Source: Faucicola sp902506215 (GTDB lineage Bacteria; Pseudomonadota; Gammaproteobacteria; Pseudomonadales; Moraxellaceae). From it: a stretch of DNA of 64,000 bases. The number at the start of each line of letters is the position of its first letter. The first letter of the stretch is position 1. This document shows, one piece after another, positions 52,931-60,700 of this stretch. A model generated the notes under the pieces. The model searched no databases, was not told where the DNA came from, and saw only the letters and a program-made list of their open reading frames with translations. The stretch covers positions 868,001 through 932,000 of the forward strand of contig CP069437.1 in the NCBI GenBank assembly GCA_016888885.1, written 5' to 3'. The translations under genes were made by a program, and so were the position numbers.

Positions 52931-53745
52931 GTTTGACAGATAACCTGCTCATCCTCTAGGCGGTATGCCATCATACTGCCGCCCCACACACAGCCTGCAT
53001 CCGTGGCTCGGGCATTCGCCAAATCCACTTTGGCTTTTAGCGCCGCCCAGTGACCAAATAAGATTTTACGTTCGCGCGGCACTTGCCATTCAAACCACGG
53101 ACGAAAACCCTCTGGCATTTTATCATCTAGACTGGATTTAAAGCTAAACTCTAGCGTCCCGTCCATTTGGCACAGGCGCATACGGGTAAAATAATTGCAA
53201 ATCGCCCGCATACGCGCGTAGCCTGTCAGCATATTTGACCAAGGAACAGCGGTATCGCTATACAGGTTTGGCAGCAGTCTATCGAGTTGCCACAAGCTAC
53301 TTTGTAATTGAGTTTGCAATTCTGACGCATGCATGGCTGCTTGGGTGATACTCCAGTTTGGCGGGATGCCTGCATGCACCATCACGGTTTTATCATTGGG
53401 ATAAACAAGCAGCGGCTGGCGACGCAGCCAATTGAGTAGTTCATCACAATCTGGGGCGTCAAAAATCGCTTGGGTTCTATCCTTTTTTTTGATCTTTATG
53501 ACACCACGCCAAACCGCGATTAAGTTAATATCATGATTGCCTAATACCATTTCGGCAGCACCGGCTTCACAAAGACGTTTTACCAGACGCAGCGCGCTCA
53601 GCGAGTCTTCACCGCGTGCCACGATATCTCCGACAAACCATAATTTATCTTGCTGTTCATCGAACCCAATCTGCTTGAGCAGTGCCTGCAAATCGGCATA
53701 ACAGCCTTGAATATCGCCAATGACAAATTGATGTCGAAAACCCAT
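52915..53745 (-). CDS. apaH: Symmetrical diadenosine tetraphosphatase ApaH
   Basis: 276 aa. It cleaves Ap4A symmetrically to two ADP and decaps Np4-capped RNA. Metallophosphatase blocks are GDIQGCYADLQAL, VGDIVARGEDS, LGNHDINL and MVHAGIPP. Located 48 bp after rsmA on the same strand, the usual ksgA-apaH pair (apaG is absent between them). Confidence 0.95.
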   Translation of the reverse strand: MGFRHQFVIGDIQGCYADLQALLKQIGFDEQQDKLWFVGDIVARGEDSLSALRLVKRLCEAGAAEMVLGNHDINLIAVWRGVIKIKKKDRTQAIFDAPDCDELLNWLRRQPLLVYPNDKTVMVHAGIPPNWSITQAAMHASELQTQLQSSLWQLDRLLPNLYSDTAVPWSNMLTGYARMRAICNYFTRMRLCQMDGTLEFSFKSSLDDKMPEGFRPWFEWQVPRERKILFGHWAALKAKVDLANARATDAGCVWGGSMMAYRLEDEQVICQTCKAK

Positions 53746-53793
53746 AACACCTCATACATCTTGAAAGTAAAATTTTAAACAGCTACAAAAAAA

Positions 53794-54663
53794 TTAACCA
53801 TTTTCTGCGATACCGTTTGCCGCGATGCCGTTTGCTAAAGTCACGAAATCTTGTACTGATAACGTCTCAGGACGCGCGAGGGGATTAAATCCCCATGCCA
53901 CAAGCTGGTGTTCTGTGACCGCAGGCAAAATCGGCGATTTTTTAAAAATCGCGCGCAGTGTCTTACGGCGATGATTAAATGCCTCACGCACCACAAGGGC
54001 AAACAGCTTTTCATCGTCAGCTACAATCGGTTTTTGTTGATAAGGTCTGAGTCGAAATACCGCACTCGTCACTTTGGGTGGGGGGGTAAATGCCTCATTT
54101 GGTACCGTCAGTAAATAATCGGCTTCACAATAATACTGCATCATGACGGATAAACGACCATATTCTCGGCTATCCACCTCTGCGGTGATGCGATCAACCA
54201 CTTCCTTTTGTAGCATAAAATGCATGTCTTCAATGACATCGGCAAAACTTAATAAATGAAACAATAACGGCGTAGAAATATTGTATGGCAAGTTACCGAC
54301 AATGCGCATTTTTTTGTCAGGCGCAGCATTAGGGTTATCGCCAATGATTTGCTGGTACAGCGCACGGTAATCCACTTCCATGGCGTTGGCTTTGACAATG
54401 GTTAAGCCATCATGGCTATTGGCGCCAATGCGAATGCGCAAGCTGTCTGCCAAATCGGTATCAAGCTCGATAACGGTCAAGTGATTGACTTCCTTGAGTA
54501 GCGGCTCAGTAATCGCGCCCATGCCTGGACCAATTTCAACCATCAAATCATCGCGACCTGCATGAATACTGTCAATAATTCTCCCAATAATCACCTGATC
54601 ATGTAAGAAATTTTGCCCAAAACGTTTTCTAGGCTGATGCGATAAAAAAGCAGAGACCGTCAC
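53794..54663 (-). CDS. rsmA: 16S rRNA dimethyladenosine transferase
   Basis: 289 aa (KsgA). It dimethylates A1518 and A1519 of 16S rRNA. SAM motif VEIGPGMGAITEPLL, motif IV GNLPYNIST, and C-terminal RRKTLRAIFK are all present; it starts with the usual RKRFGQNFLHD near residue 13. Start is GTG (54661-54663) after aggag. The extreme C-terminus reads ANGIAANGIAENG, produced by a 15-bp tandem duplication in frame (53806-53835). Confidence 0.96.
   Translation of the reverse strand: MTVSAFLSHQPRKRFGQNFLHDQVIIGRIIDSIHAGRDDLMVEIGPGMGAITEPLLKEVNHLTVIELDTDLADSLRIRIGANSHDGLTIVKANAMEVDYRALYQQIIGDNPNAAPDKKMRIVGNLPYNISTPLLFHLLSFADVIEDMHFMLQKEVVDRITAEVDSREYGRLSVMMQYYCEADYLLTVPNEAFTPPPKVTSAVFRLRPYQQKPIVADDEKLFALVVREAFNHRRKTLRAIFKKSPILPAVTEHQLVAWGFNPLARPETLSVQDFVTLANGIAANGIAENG
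53806..53835. repeat. 15-bp tandem duplication inside the rsmA 3' end
   Basis: tgcgataccgtttgc (53806-53820) and cgcgatgccgtttgc (53821-53835), in frame, encoding a repeated NGIAx block. Confidence 0.85.
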
Positions 54664-55032
54664 TCAAAACACTCCTATAAAAATGAAATAATTATCAATG
54701 TTGTGCAGTATACGATAACATTCACCGTCATCAGACACAAATCACTATATAACTGATCATTATAGCATAGCTTGACGCCCCATTATGACAATTTCATGAC
54801 AACTCGTGACTATCGCAATAGCATGGCAAGAGCATTACGACACCGTGCCAGAAGCGTGGTAAGAGTATGACAACAATCTGCCCAATCGCTCAATTTGAAT
54901 TTTTGTAGCTTATATCATGCTACAAATTTTTGATGGTTCAATTTTTTGATGCGTCAATCGCCTGTCGAATTCTGATGACTAAGTTGTTATAATGCAACAA
55001 ATTTAACTAACCCTTTATTTAGTGAGCATTGT
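54664..55032. other. Divergent intergenic region, rsmA / ychF
   Basis: Holds the candidate ychF promoter at 54985-54993. Around 54810-54870 are vaguely related gcatggcaagag / gcgtggtaagag segments too decayed to call. No gene seen. Confidence 0.45.
54985..54993 (+). promoter_or_regulatory. Candidate extended -10 promoter for ychF
   Basis: tgttataat gives a consensus TATAAT (54988-54993) with an upstream TG; no good -35 is seen 17 bp away. It lies 40 bp before the ychF ATG. Confidence 0.45.
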
Positions 55033-56124
55033 ATGGGCTTTAATTGTGGTATCGTCGGACTGCCAAATGTTGGTAAATCAACCCTGTTTAACGCATTGAC
55101 CAAAGCTGGGATTGCGGCAGAAAATTTCCCGTTTTGTACCAAAGATCCCAATACTGGGATTGTACCTGTACCCGACCCACGTCTCAAACAACTTGCCGAT
55201 ATCGTCAAACCTGAGCGCGTTGTGCCCACCTCAATGGAATTTGTAGATATCGCAGGTCTGGTGGCAGGCGCCTCCAAAGGCGAAGGTATGGGTAATCAAT
55301 TCTTAGCCAATATCCGTGAAACTGATGCGATTGCCCATGTGGTGCGCTGCTTTGATGATGACAACGTGATTCACGTTGATGGACGCGTCAACCCATTATC
55401 CGATATCGAAACCATCAACACCGAGCTTGCCCTAGCTGACCTTGAAGCAGTCAGCCGTGCGCTTATCAATGTGGGTAAAAAAGCCAAAGGTGGTGATAAA
55501 GACGCCAAAGCCATGCTAGATGTGTTTAACAAAATTGAGCCATTTTTAGCCGATGGTAAGCCTGCGCGCATGGCAAATCTGGATGAAGATGAGAAAAAAC
55601 TCATCCGCAGCTATGGTTTAATCACCCTAAAACCCACCATGTATATTGCCAATGTAAGCGAGGATGGCTTTGACAACAATCCTTATCTTGACCAAGTACG
55701 GGAATTTGCGGCAAAAGATGATGCGTTGGTCGTCGCGCTGTGTAACCAAATCGAATCAGAAATCGCCCAGCTGGATGACGATGAAAAACAAGAGTTTTTA
55801 GAAAGTATGGGTATGACTGAAGCAGGGCTTGATCGGGTGATTCGCGCAGGCTACGAGCTGCTTAATATGCAAACGTATTTTACCGCAGGGGTCAAAGAAG
55901 TACGCGCTTGGACGGTCAAAGTCGGTGCCACCGCACCTGAAGCAGCAGGCGTGATTCATACTGACTTTGAGCGTGGTTTTATCCGTGCCGAAGTGATTGC
56001 GTTTGATGATTTTATTGAATATAACGGTGAAAAAGGCGCGGCAGCGGCAGGTAAATCTCGCCTCGAAGGTAAAACCTACATCGTGCAAGATGGCGATGTC
56101 ATGCACTTTAGATTTAATGTCTGA
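55033..56124 (+). CDS. ychF: Ribosome-binding ATPase YchF
   Basis: 363 aa Obg-family protein preferring ATP. G1 GLPNVGKST, switch NFPFCT, G3 DIAGLVAGASKGEGMGNQFL, the altered G4 NQIESE (instead of NKxD) and a C-terminal TGS domain (about 280-363). It binds ribosomes and is linked to oxidative stress responses. ATG 55033. Monocistronic with its own terminator. Confidence 0.97.
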   Translation: MGFNCGIVGLPNVGKSTLFNALTKAGIAAENFPFCTKDPNTGIVPVPDPRLKQLADIVKPERVVPTSMEFVDIAGLVAGASKGEGMGNQFLANIRETDAIAHVVRCFDDDNVIHVDGRVNPLSDIETINTELALADLEAVSRALINVGKKAKGGDKDAKAMLDVFNKIEPFLADGKPARMANLDEDEKKLIRSYGLITLKPTMYIANVSEDGFDNNPYLDQVREFAAKDDALVVALCNQIESEIAQLDDDEKQEFLESMGMTEAGLDRVIRAGYELLNMQTYFTAGVKEVRAWTVKVGATAPEAAGVIHTDFERGFIRAEVIAFDDFIEYNGEKGAAAAGKSRLEGKTYIVQDGDVMHFRFNV

Positions 56125-56164
56125 TTATGCACTCATACGCTGATTGATATAATACAATTGATAT

Positions 56165-56194
56165 AAATAGGCAATTTTAGTTGCCTATTTTTTG
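56165..56194 (+). terminator. Terminator after ychF
   Basis: aataggcaa (56166-56174) / ttgcctatt (56181-56189), then T-run. Confidence 0.9.
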
Positions 56195-56226
56195 CAAGTT
56201 TATTTTTTAAAAATGCTTGACTTGTA

Positions 56227-56255
56227 TTGCAAGTCACTATCTTAATCCCTATAAT
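56227..56255 (+). promoter_or_regulatory. Promoter of the rplM-rpsI operon
   Basis: ttgcaa (56227-56232), 17-bp spacer, tataat (56250-56255): a near-consensus sigma-70 promoter 75 bp ahead of rplM. Confidence 0.7.
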
Positions 56256-56261
56256 ATGCGT

Positions 56262-56330
56262 TCGTAATTTTGAGAGCCCTCGTTTCCCAGACACTCACTC
56301 TCAACTATTAACTCAAAAAGGTTTTTAAAC
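56262..56330 (+). promoter_or_regulatory. rplM leader with a hairpin, possible L13 autoregulatory site
   Basis: The predicted 5' untranslated leader contains ttgagag (56270-56276) pairing perfectly with ctctcaa (56298-56304). In E. coli the rplM leader binds L13 for feedback control; equivalence here is inference. Confidence 0.35.
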
Positions 56331-56759
56331 ATGAAAACTATCAGTGCTAAACCACATGAAGTGACACACGATTGGTACATCGTCGACGCTGAAGGTAAAA
56401 CATTAGGTCGCTTGGCGAGCGAAATCGCATCACGCTTACGTGGCAAGCATAAGCCTTCTTACACCCCTCACGTTGACACAGGCGATTATATCGTTGTGAT
56501 TAATGCTGAGAAAGTTGCCGTGACTGGTAAAAAAGCGCAAGACAAAAAATACTACCGTCACACCGGTTACCCAGGTGGTATCAAAGAGACTAACTTTACC
56601 AAACTTATCGCACACAAACCCGCTGACGTACTTAACAAAGCCGTTAAAGGTATGTTGCCAAAAGGTCCATTGGGCTATGCGATGATTAAAAAGTTAAAAG
56701 TTTACTCAGGTACTGAGCATCCTCATACTGCTCAACAACCTCAAGTATTAGATATCTAA
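56331..56759 (+). CDS. rplM: 50S ribosomal protein L13
   Basis: 142 aa, the standard length. MKTISAKPHEVTHDWYIVDA, LGRLASEIASRLRGKHKP and KMLPKGPLG-type (here GMLPKGPLGYAMIKKLKVY) are all conserved. An early 23S rRNA binding protein in 50S assembly. Ten bases separate it from rpsI, with an aaggag site between, so the two are one operon. Confidence 0.98.
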   Translation: MKTISAKPHEVTHDWYIVDAEGKTLGRLASEIASRLRGKHKPSYTPHVDTGDYIVVINAEKVAVTGKKAQDKKYYRHTGYPGGIKETNFTKLIAHKPADVLNKAVKGMLPKGPLGYAMIKKLKVYSGTEHPHTAQQPQVLDI

Positions 56760-56769
56760 GGAGTAACAC

Positions 56770-57156
56770 ATGGAACGCAATTACGGTACAGGTCGTCGTA
56801 AAACTTCAACAGCTCGTGTGTTCTTATCTGCGGGTACAGGTAACATCGTCGTCAACGGTAAACCACTTGATCAATACTTTGGTCGTGAAACATCAGTAAT
56901 GGTTGTACGTCAACCTTTAGAATTACTAGATGCTGCTAGCAAATATGATATCTATGTGACTGTAAAAGGTGGCGGTATCAATGGTCAAGCAGGCGCGATT
57001 CGCCACGGTATTACCCGTGCATTGATTGAGTCAGACGAAACTTTAAAACCAGCGCTTAAAGAAGCGGGCTTTGTGACTCGTGACGCGCGTGAAGTTGAAC
57101 GTAAAAAATTGGGCTTACGTAAAGCACGTAAACGTCCCCAATTCTCAAAACGTTAA
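56770..57156 (+). CDS. rpsI: 30S ribosomal protein S9
   Basis: 128 aa. YGTGRRKTSTARVFL start, GGGINGQAGAIRHGITRAL centre and the basic C-terminal tail RKARKRPQFSKR that reaches the P-site tRNA. Second gene of the rplM operon, followed by two terminators in tandem. Confidence 0.98.
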   Translation: MERNYGTGRRKTSTARVFLSAGTGNIVVNGKPLDQYFGRETSVMVVRQPLELLDAASKYDIYVTVKGGGINGQAGAIRHGITRALIESDETLKPALKEAGFVTRDAREVERKKLGLRKARKRPQFSKR

Positions 57157-57163
57157 TATTTTT

Positions 57164-57197
57164 CGTGGTCGAAATTCTCGTATCGACCGCGTTTTTT
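57164..57197 (+). terminator. First terminator after rpsI
   Basis: cgtggtcga (57164-57172) / tcgaccgcg (57183-57191), one mismatch, six T. Confidence 0.7.
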
Positions 57198-57208
57198 GGC
57201 GTTTACAA

Positions 57209-57242
57209 AAAAGACTCTTGTTTATCGCAAGGGTCTTTTTTA
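57209..57242 (+). terminator. Second terminator after rpsI
   Basis: aagactcttg (57211-57220) / caagggtctt (57228-57237) with one G-T pair, then T-run; in tandem with the hairpin at 57164. Confidence 0.85.
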
Positions 57243-57406
57243 TTTACCTTAGGTAATTTATTTTATTGCAAAAATAGCATAAAATAGCAAAATTAGCGTA
57301 ATTTAGGCACAGCTAAGGTGGCAATTCTGTAACAACTGATTTACAATAGCCACAAACCCAGTGTGGGAATATGGTTACCCACTTCATTAATCTGGAGGAG
57401 TTCTTA

Positions 57407-57991
57407 ATGAGCCATGCCGAAGGCGTCGACGTTAAGCGTCGAAGAGTTTTAATCGCATCCACTGCCGCTATGAGCGCAGTCGGTGTCGCTGCTATTGCTA
57501 CGCCGTTTGTGCGTTCATGGTATCCAAGTGCAAAAGCAGAAGCTGCGGGCGCACCTGTTAGCCAAGACCTAAGCAAACTCGAAGCAGGACAAATGATTGT
57601 TATCAAATATCGTGGTAAACCGATTTTTCTTGTCAAACGTACCAAAGAGATGATGGATAATTTATCAAAAGTAGAATCATCACTTGCCGATCCAAAATCA
57701 GAAAGTTCATTACAACCTGACTACTGCAAAAATAATAGCCGCTCAAAAGACAATAGTGAAGTTCTAGTGTGTGAAGGGGTTTGTACTCACTTAGGCTGTG
57801 CACCAGGTTATCGTCCTGATGTGGGTGCCGCTGATTTGGGTGGTAGCAGTTGGTTTGGCGGATTTTTATGCCCTTGTCACGGTTCAAAGTATGACTTAGC
57901 TGGACGTGTTTTTAAGGGTCAACCTGCGCCTCGTAATTTGCCAATTCCTGAATACAGTATCAGTGGTACTATCTTAACGGTGGGGGCATAA
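57407..57991 (+). CDS. petA: Rieske iron-sulfur subunit of cytochrome bc1
   Basis: 194 aa. An RRR-containing N-terminus and one membrane helix (VKRRRVLIASTAAMSAVGVA) form a Tat signal-anchor. The Rieske [2Fe-2S] ligands are Cys126 and His128 in CTHLGC and Cys155 and His158 in CPCHGS; the two further Cys form the disulfide. ggaggag before ATG 57407 decides the start over the in-frame upstream codon at 57371. First gene of petABC. Confidence 0.97.
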   Translation: MSHAEGVDVKRRRVLIASTAAMSAVGVAAIATPFVRSWYPSAKAEAAGAPVSQDLSKLEAGQMIVIKYRGKPIFLVKRTKEMMDNLSKVESSLADPKSESSLQPDYCKNNSRSKDNSEVLVCEGVCTHLGCAPGYRPDVGAADLGGSSWFGGFLCPCHGSKYDLAGRVFKGQPAPRNLPIPEYSISGTILTVGA

Positions 57992-57992
57992 T

Positions 57993-59228
57993 ATGAATGC
58001 AAAGAAATTTATGCATTGGGTGGATGCGCGCTTTCCAGCGACAGAAACTTATGAATACCATATGTCAAAGTATTACGCACCAAAGAATTTCAACTTTTGG
58101 TACTTCTTTGGCGTATTATCAATGGTGGTATTGGTCAATCAGTTAGTGACGGGTATTTGGCTCACCATGATGTTCAACCCAAGTGCAGAAGGCGCATTTG
58201 CTTCTGTAGAATACATTATGCGTGATGTACAAGGTGGGTGGTTAATCCGTTATATGCACTCAACCGGTGCTTCGGCATTCTTCGTGGTCGTGTATCTGCA
58301 TATGTTCCGTGGCTTGTTGTATGGTTCATACCAAAAACCCCGTGAACTGGTTTGGCTCATCGGTATGGGTATCTATCTGTGCTTAATGGCAGAAGGTTTC
58401 TTCGGTTACTTATTACCTTGGGGTAATATGTCTTTCTGGGGTGCGCAGGTTATTTTAAACTTACCATCAGCGATTCCATTTATTGGTGATGCATTGGGAG
58501 AATGGGTAAAAGGTGACTATATCATCTCGGGTATTACCCTAAACCGCTTCTTCGCCTTGCACGTTGTTGCGATTCCTTTGATTTTAGTGGGTCTGGTATT
58601 TGTCCACTTGGTAGCATTGCACCATGTTGGTTCTAATAACCCAGATGGTATTGATATCAAAAAACTTCAAGATAAAAATGGTGTACCCCTTGATGGCGTG
58701 GCTTTCCACCCATACTACACCGTACATGATATGGTTGGTATCGTGGTGTTCTTTATCGTTTTCTTTGCCGTGGTATTCTTCTTCCCAGAAGGCGGCGGCT
58801 TCTTCCTTGAGCCACCAAACTTTGAAGCAGCAAACCCACTTAAAACACCTGCGCACATTGCCCCTGTTTGGTACTATACGCCTTTTTATGCGATGTTACG
58901 TGCAACCCCATCTATGTTTGGTTCAGCCTTGCCGGGTGTTATTGTGATGGCAGCATCAATTGCTATTTTATTTGTCTTGCCTTGGTTAGACAAATCACCT
59001 GTGCGTTCAATGCGTTATAAAGGTATTTTGTCAAAAATTGCACTTGCTATCTTTGTTGTTAGTTTCTTGATTTTAGGTTACTTAGGGGTAATTCCATCAA
59101 GTGATACCGCAACGCTTGTGGCACGTATTTGCACCATTTTATATTTCTTGTACTTCCTTTTGATGCCTATTTATACATCAATTGAGACATGCAAACAGCC
59201 ACCTGAACGTGTAACTGGAGGTCACTAA
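57993..59228 (+). CDS. petB: Cytochrome b of the bc1 complex
   Basis: 411 aa with eight or more membrane helices. Haem-ligating His pairs lie in the second and fourth helices (MHSTGASAFFVVVYLHMFRG and FFALHVVAIPLILVGLVFVH). The quinol-site segment is close to the canonical PEWY but reads PVWYYTPFY here, with Val in place of Glu. It begins one base after petA stops and its stop overlaps the petC start, so translation is coupled. Confidence 0.96.
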   Translation: MNAKKFMHWVDARFPATETYEYHMSKYYAPKNFNFWYFFGVLSMVVLVNQLVTGIWLTMMFNPSAEGAFASVEYIMRDVQGGWLIRYMHSTGASAFFVVVYLHMFRGLLYGSYQKPRELVWLIGMGIYLCLMAEGFFGYLLPWGNMSFWGAQVILNLPSAIPFIGDALGEWVKGDYIISGITLNRFFALHVVAIPLILVGLVFVHLVALHHVGSNNPDGIDIKKLQDKNGVPLDGVAFHPYYTVHDMVGIVVFFIVFFAVVFFFPEGGGFFLEPPNFEAANPLKTPAHIAPVWYYTPFYAMLRATPSMFGSALPGVIVMAASIAILFVLPWLDKSPVRSMRYKGILSKIALAIFVVSFLILGYLGVIPSSDTATLVARICTILYFLYFLLMPIYTSIETCKQPPERVTGGH

Positions 59229-59941
59229 TGAAAGCGGTTAAAAAATTAGTTGCTGGGTTGGGTTTGACAGTTGCATTGGGTCTCGGTGCTACATCAGCTC
59301 AGGCTAGTGCAGAAGGCTGTGGTACTTACAAAACGGTTGATGGTAAAGAGGCGCATTTGGCGTGTGAAAAAGCCCCTGTGGATTTGACCAATAAAGCGTC
59401 TATTCAACGCGGTGCCTCATTATTTATGAGTTACTGCGCAGGCTGTCACTCAGCGCAATATGTTCGCTACTCAAAAATGTACAAAGACTTGGACATTCCA
59501 AAAGAGTTGGTGGAAAAATACTTGATGCTGACCACTGACCAAGTCGGTGACCATATCAATGCAGGCGTTGACCCAGAGCTTCAAAAGGCTTGGTTTGGTG
59601 CGCAGCCACCTGATTTGTCACTTGAGACGCGCCTTCGTGGTAATGACTGGGTTTATACTTACTTGTTAGCCTTCTATGAAGATCCAAGTCGTCCTTGGGG
59701 TGCCAACAATATCGTAATGCCGAATGTTGCGATGCCGTTCGTCCTTCATGATATGCAAATGAATACCTCAAAAGAAGAGTATCGCCGTAATATTGGTGAT
59801 ATCGTCAACTTTATGGCGTGGATGGCAGAGCCGCAAGCGCACCAGCGTAAAATATATGGTTTTTGGGTCATTTTATACTTACTTGCGTTATTAATTCCAG
59901 TGTACTTACTCAATAAAGAATTTTGGAAAGACGTTAAATAA
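59228..59941 (+). CDS. petC: Cytochrome c1
   Basis: 237 aa. A Sec signal peptide ending in SAQA is followed by one c-type haem site CAGCH (Cys70, Cys73, His74), the axial-Met segment VMPNVAMPFVL, and a C-terminal membrane anchor (WVILYLLALLIPVYLLNKEF). Overlaps petB by one base (taatg). It passes electrons from the Rieske protein to soluble or membrane cytochromes. Confidence 0.97.
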   Translation: MKAVKKLVAGLGLTVALGLGATSAQASAEGCGTYKTVDGKEAHLACEKAPVDLTNKASIQRGASLFMSYCAGCHSAQYVRYSKMYKDLDIPKELVEKYLMLTTDQVGDHINAGVDPELQKAWFGAQPPDLSLETRLRGNDWVYTYLLAFYEDPSRPWGANNIVMPNVAMPFVLHDMQMNTSKEEYRRNIGDIVNFMAWMAEPQAHQRKIYGFWVILYLLALLIPVYLLNKEFWKDVK

Positions 59942-59951
59942 GGGTTGATAT

Positions 59952-59980
59952 AAAAAAGGTAGCTTAGGCTGCCTTTTTTT
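59952..59980 (+). terminator. Terminator after petABC
   Basis: aaaggtagc / gctgccttt stem with loop ttag and seven T. Confidence 0.85.
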
Positions 59981-60088
59981 ATGCGCATTTATTGCTTGAT
60001 TGGTACGATAACTTTCACAGTTATTGCTAATTCAGTCATTTTAAGCTAGGCTTACCCTTTACGCTGATACAGCTTATTATTTTTAACT

Positions 60089-60700
60089 ATGTTGACCCCT
60101 ACTTCGAATACCCCGTTGATTTTTGCCGATGATGGCTACCTAAGCCACCAATTAAGACTGGTTTTACTTGAGAAAAAAATAGAATTTAGCGAGACGAACA
60201 TTCGTGATGATGAGGATTTTGCCGAAGATTTACCCGATATCAATCCTTACAACACGCTACCGGTATTTATTCATCGTGAATTGATTTTATATAACAATCG
60301 TATTATTTTTGAATACCTTGAAGAGCGCTATCATCAGAACAAACTGCTGCCTGAAAATCCGATTGAAAAGGCACAATACCGTCAATTATGGTGGCGCATT
60401 GAGAAAGATTGGATTAAACTGGCAGATACGCTATTGACCCATAAGGATACATTAGATGTTAATCAAGCAAAGATTGCCAGAAAGCAACTGACTGAATCTC
60501 TTGTTACCATAGCGCCACTATTTGCCCATAAAGCTTTTTTTCTTTCAGATACCATGGGTGTATGTGATTGCATTTTGTCATCGATTTTATATCGCTTAAA
60601 ACCCATGGGTATTGAATTGCCGCTGCATCTTTGCCGTCCTTTATATCAATATATGGAGCGGATGTTTAATCGCCCAACCTTTAAAACCAGTTTAAAATAG
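60089..60700 (+). CDS. sspA: Stringent starvation protein A (GST-fold)
   Basis: 203 aa with an N-terminal thioredoxin-like and a C-terminal helical GST domain, but no catalytic Ser/Cys. It matches SspA, an RNA polymerase-associated regulator of stationary phase and stress. Conserved features: ADDGYLSHQLRLVLLEKKI, NPYNTLPVF and IIFEYLEERY. petABC-sspA-sspB is the usual order, but an insertion sequence now follows the stop by 6 bp. Confidence 0.92.
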   Translation: MLTPTSNTPLIFADDGYLSHQLRLVLLEKKIEFSETNIRDDEDFAEDLPDINPYNTLPVFIHRELILYNNRIIFEYLEERYHQNKLLPENPIEKAQYRQLWWRIEKDWIKLADTLLTHKDTLDVNQAKIARKQLTESLVTIAPLFAHKAFFLSDTMGVCDCILSSILYRLKPMGIELPLHLCRPLYQYMERMFNRPTFKTSLK

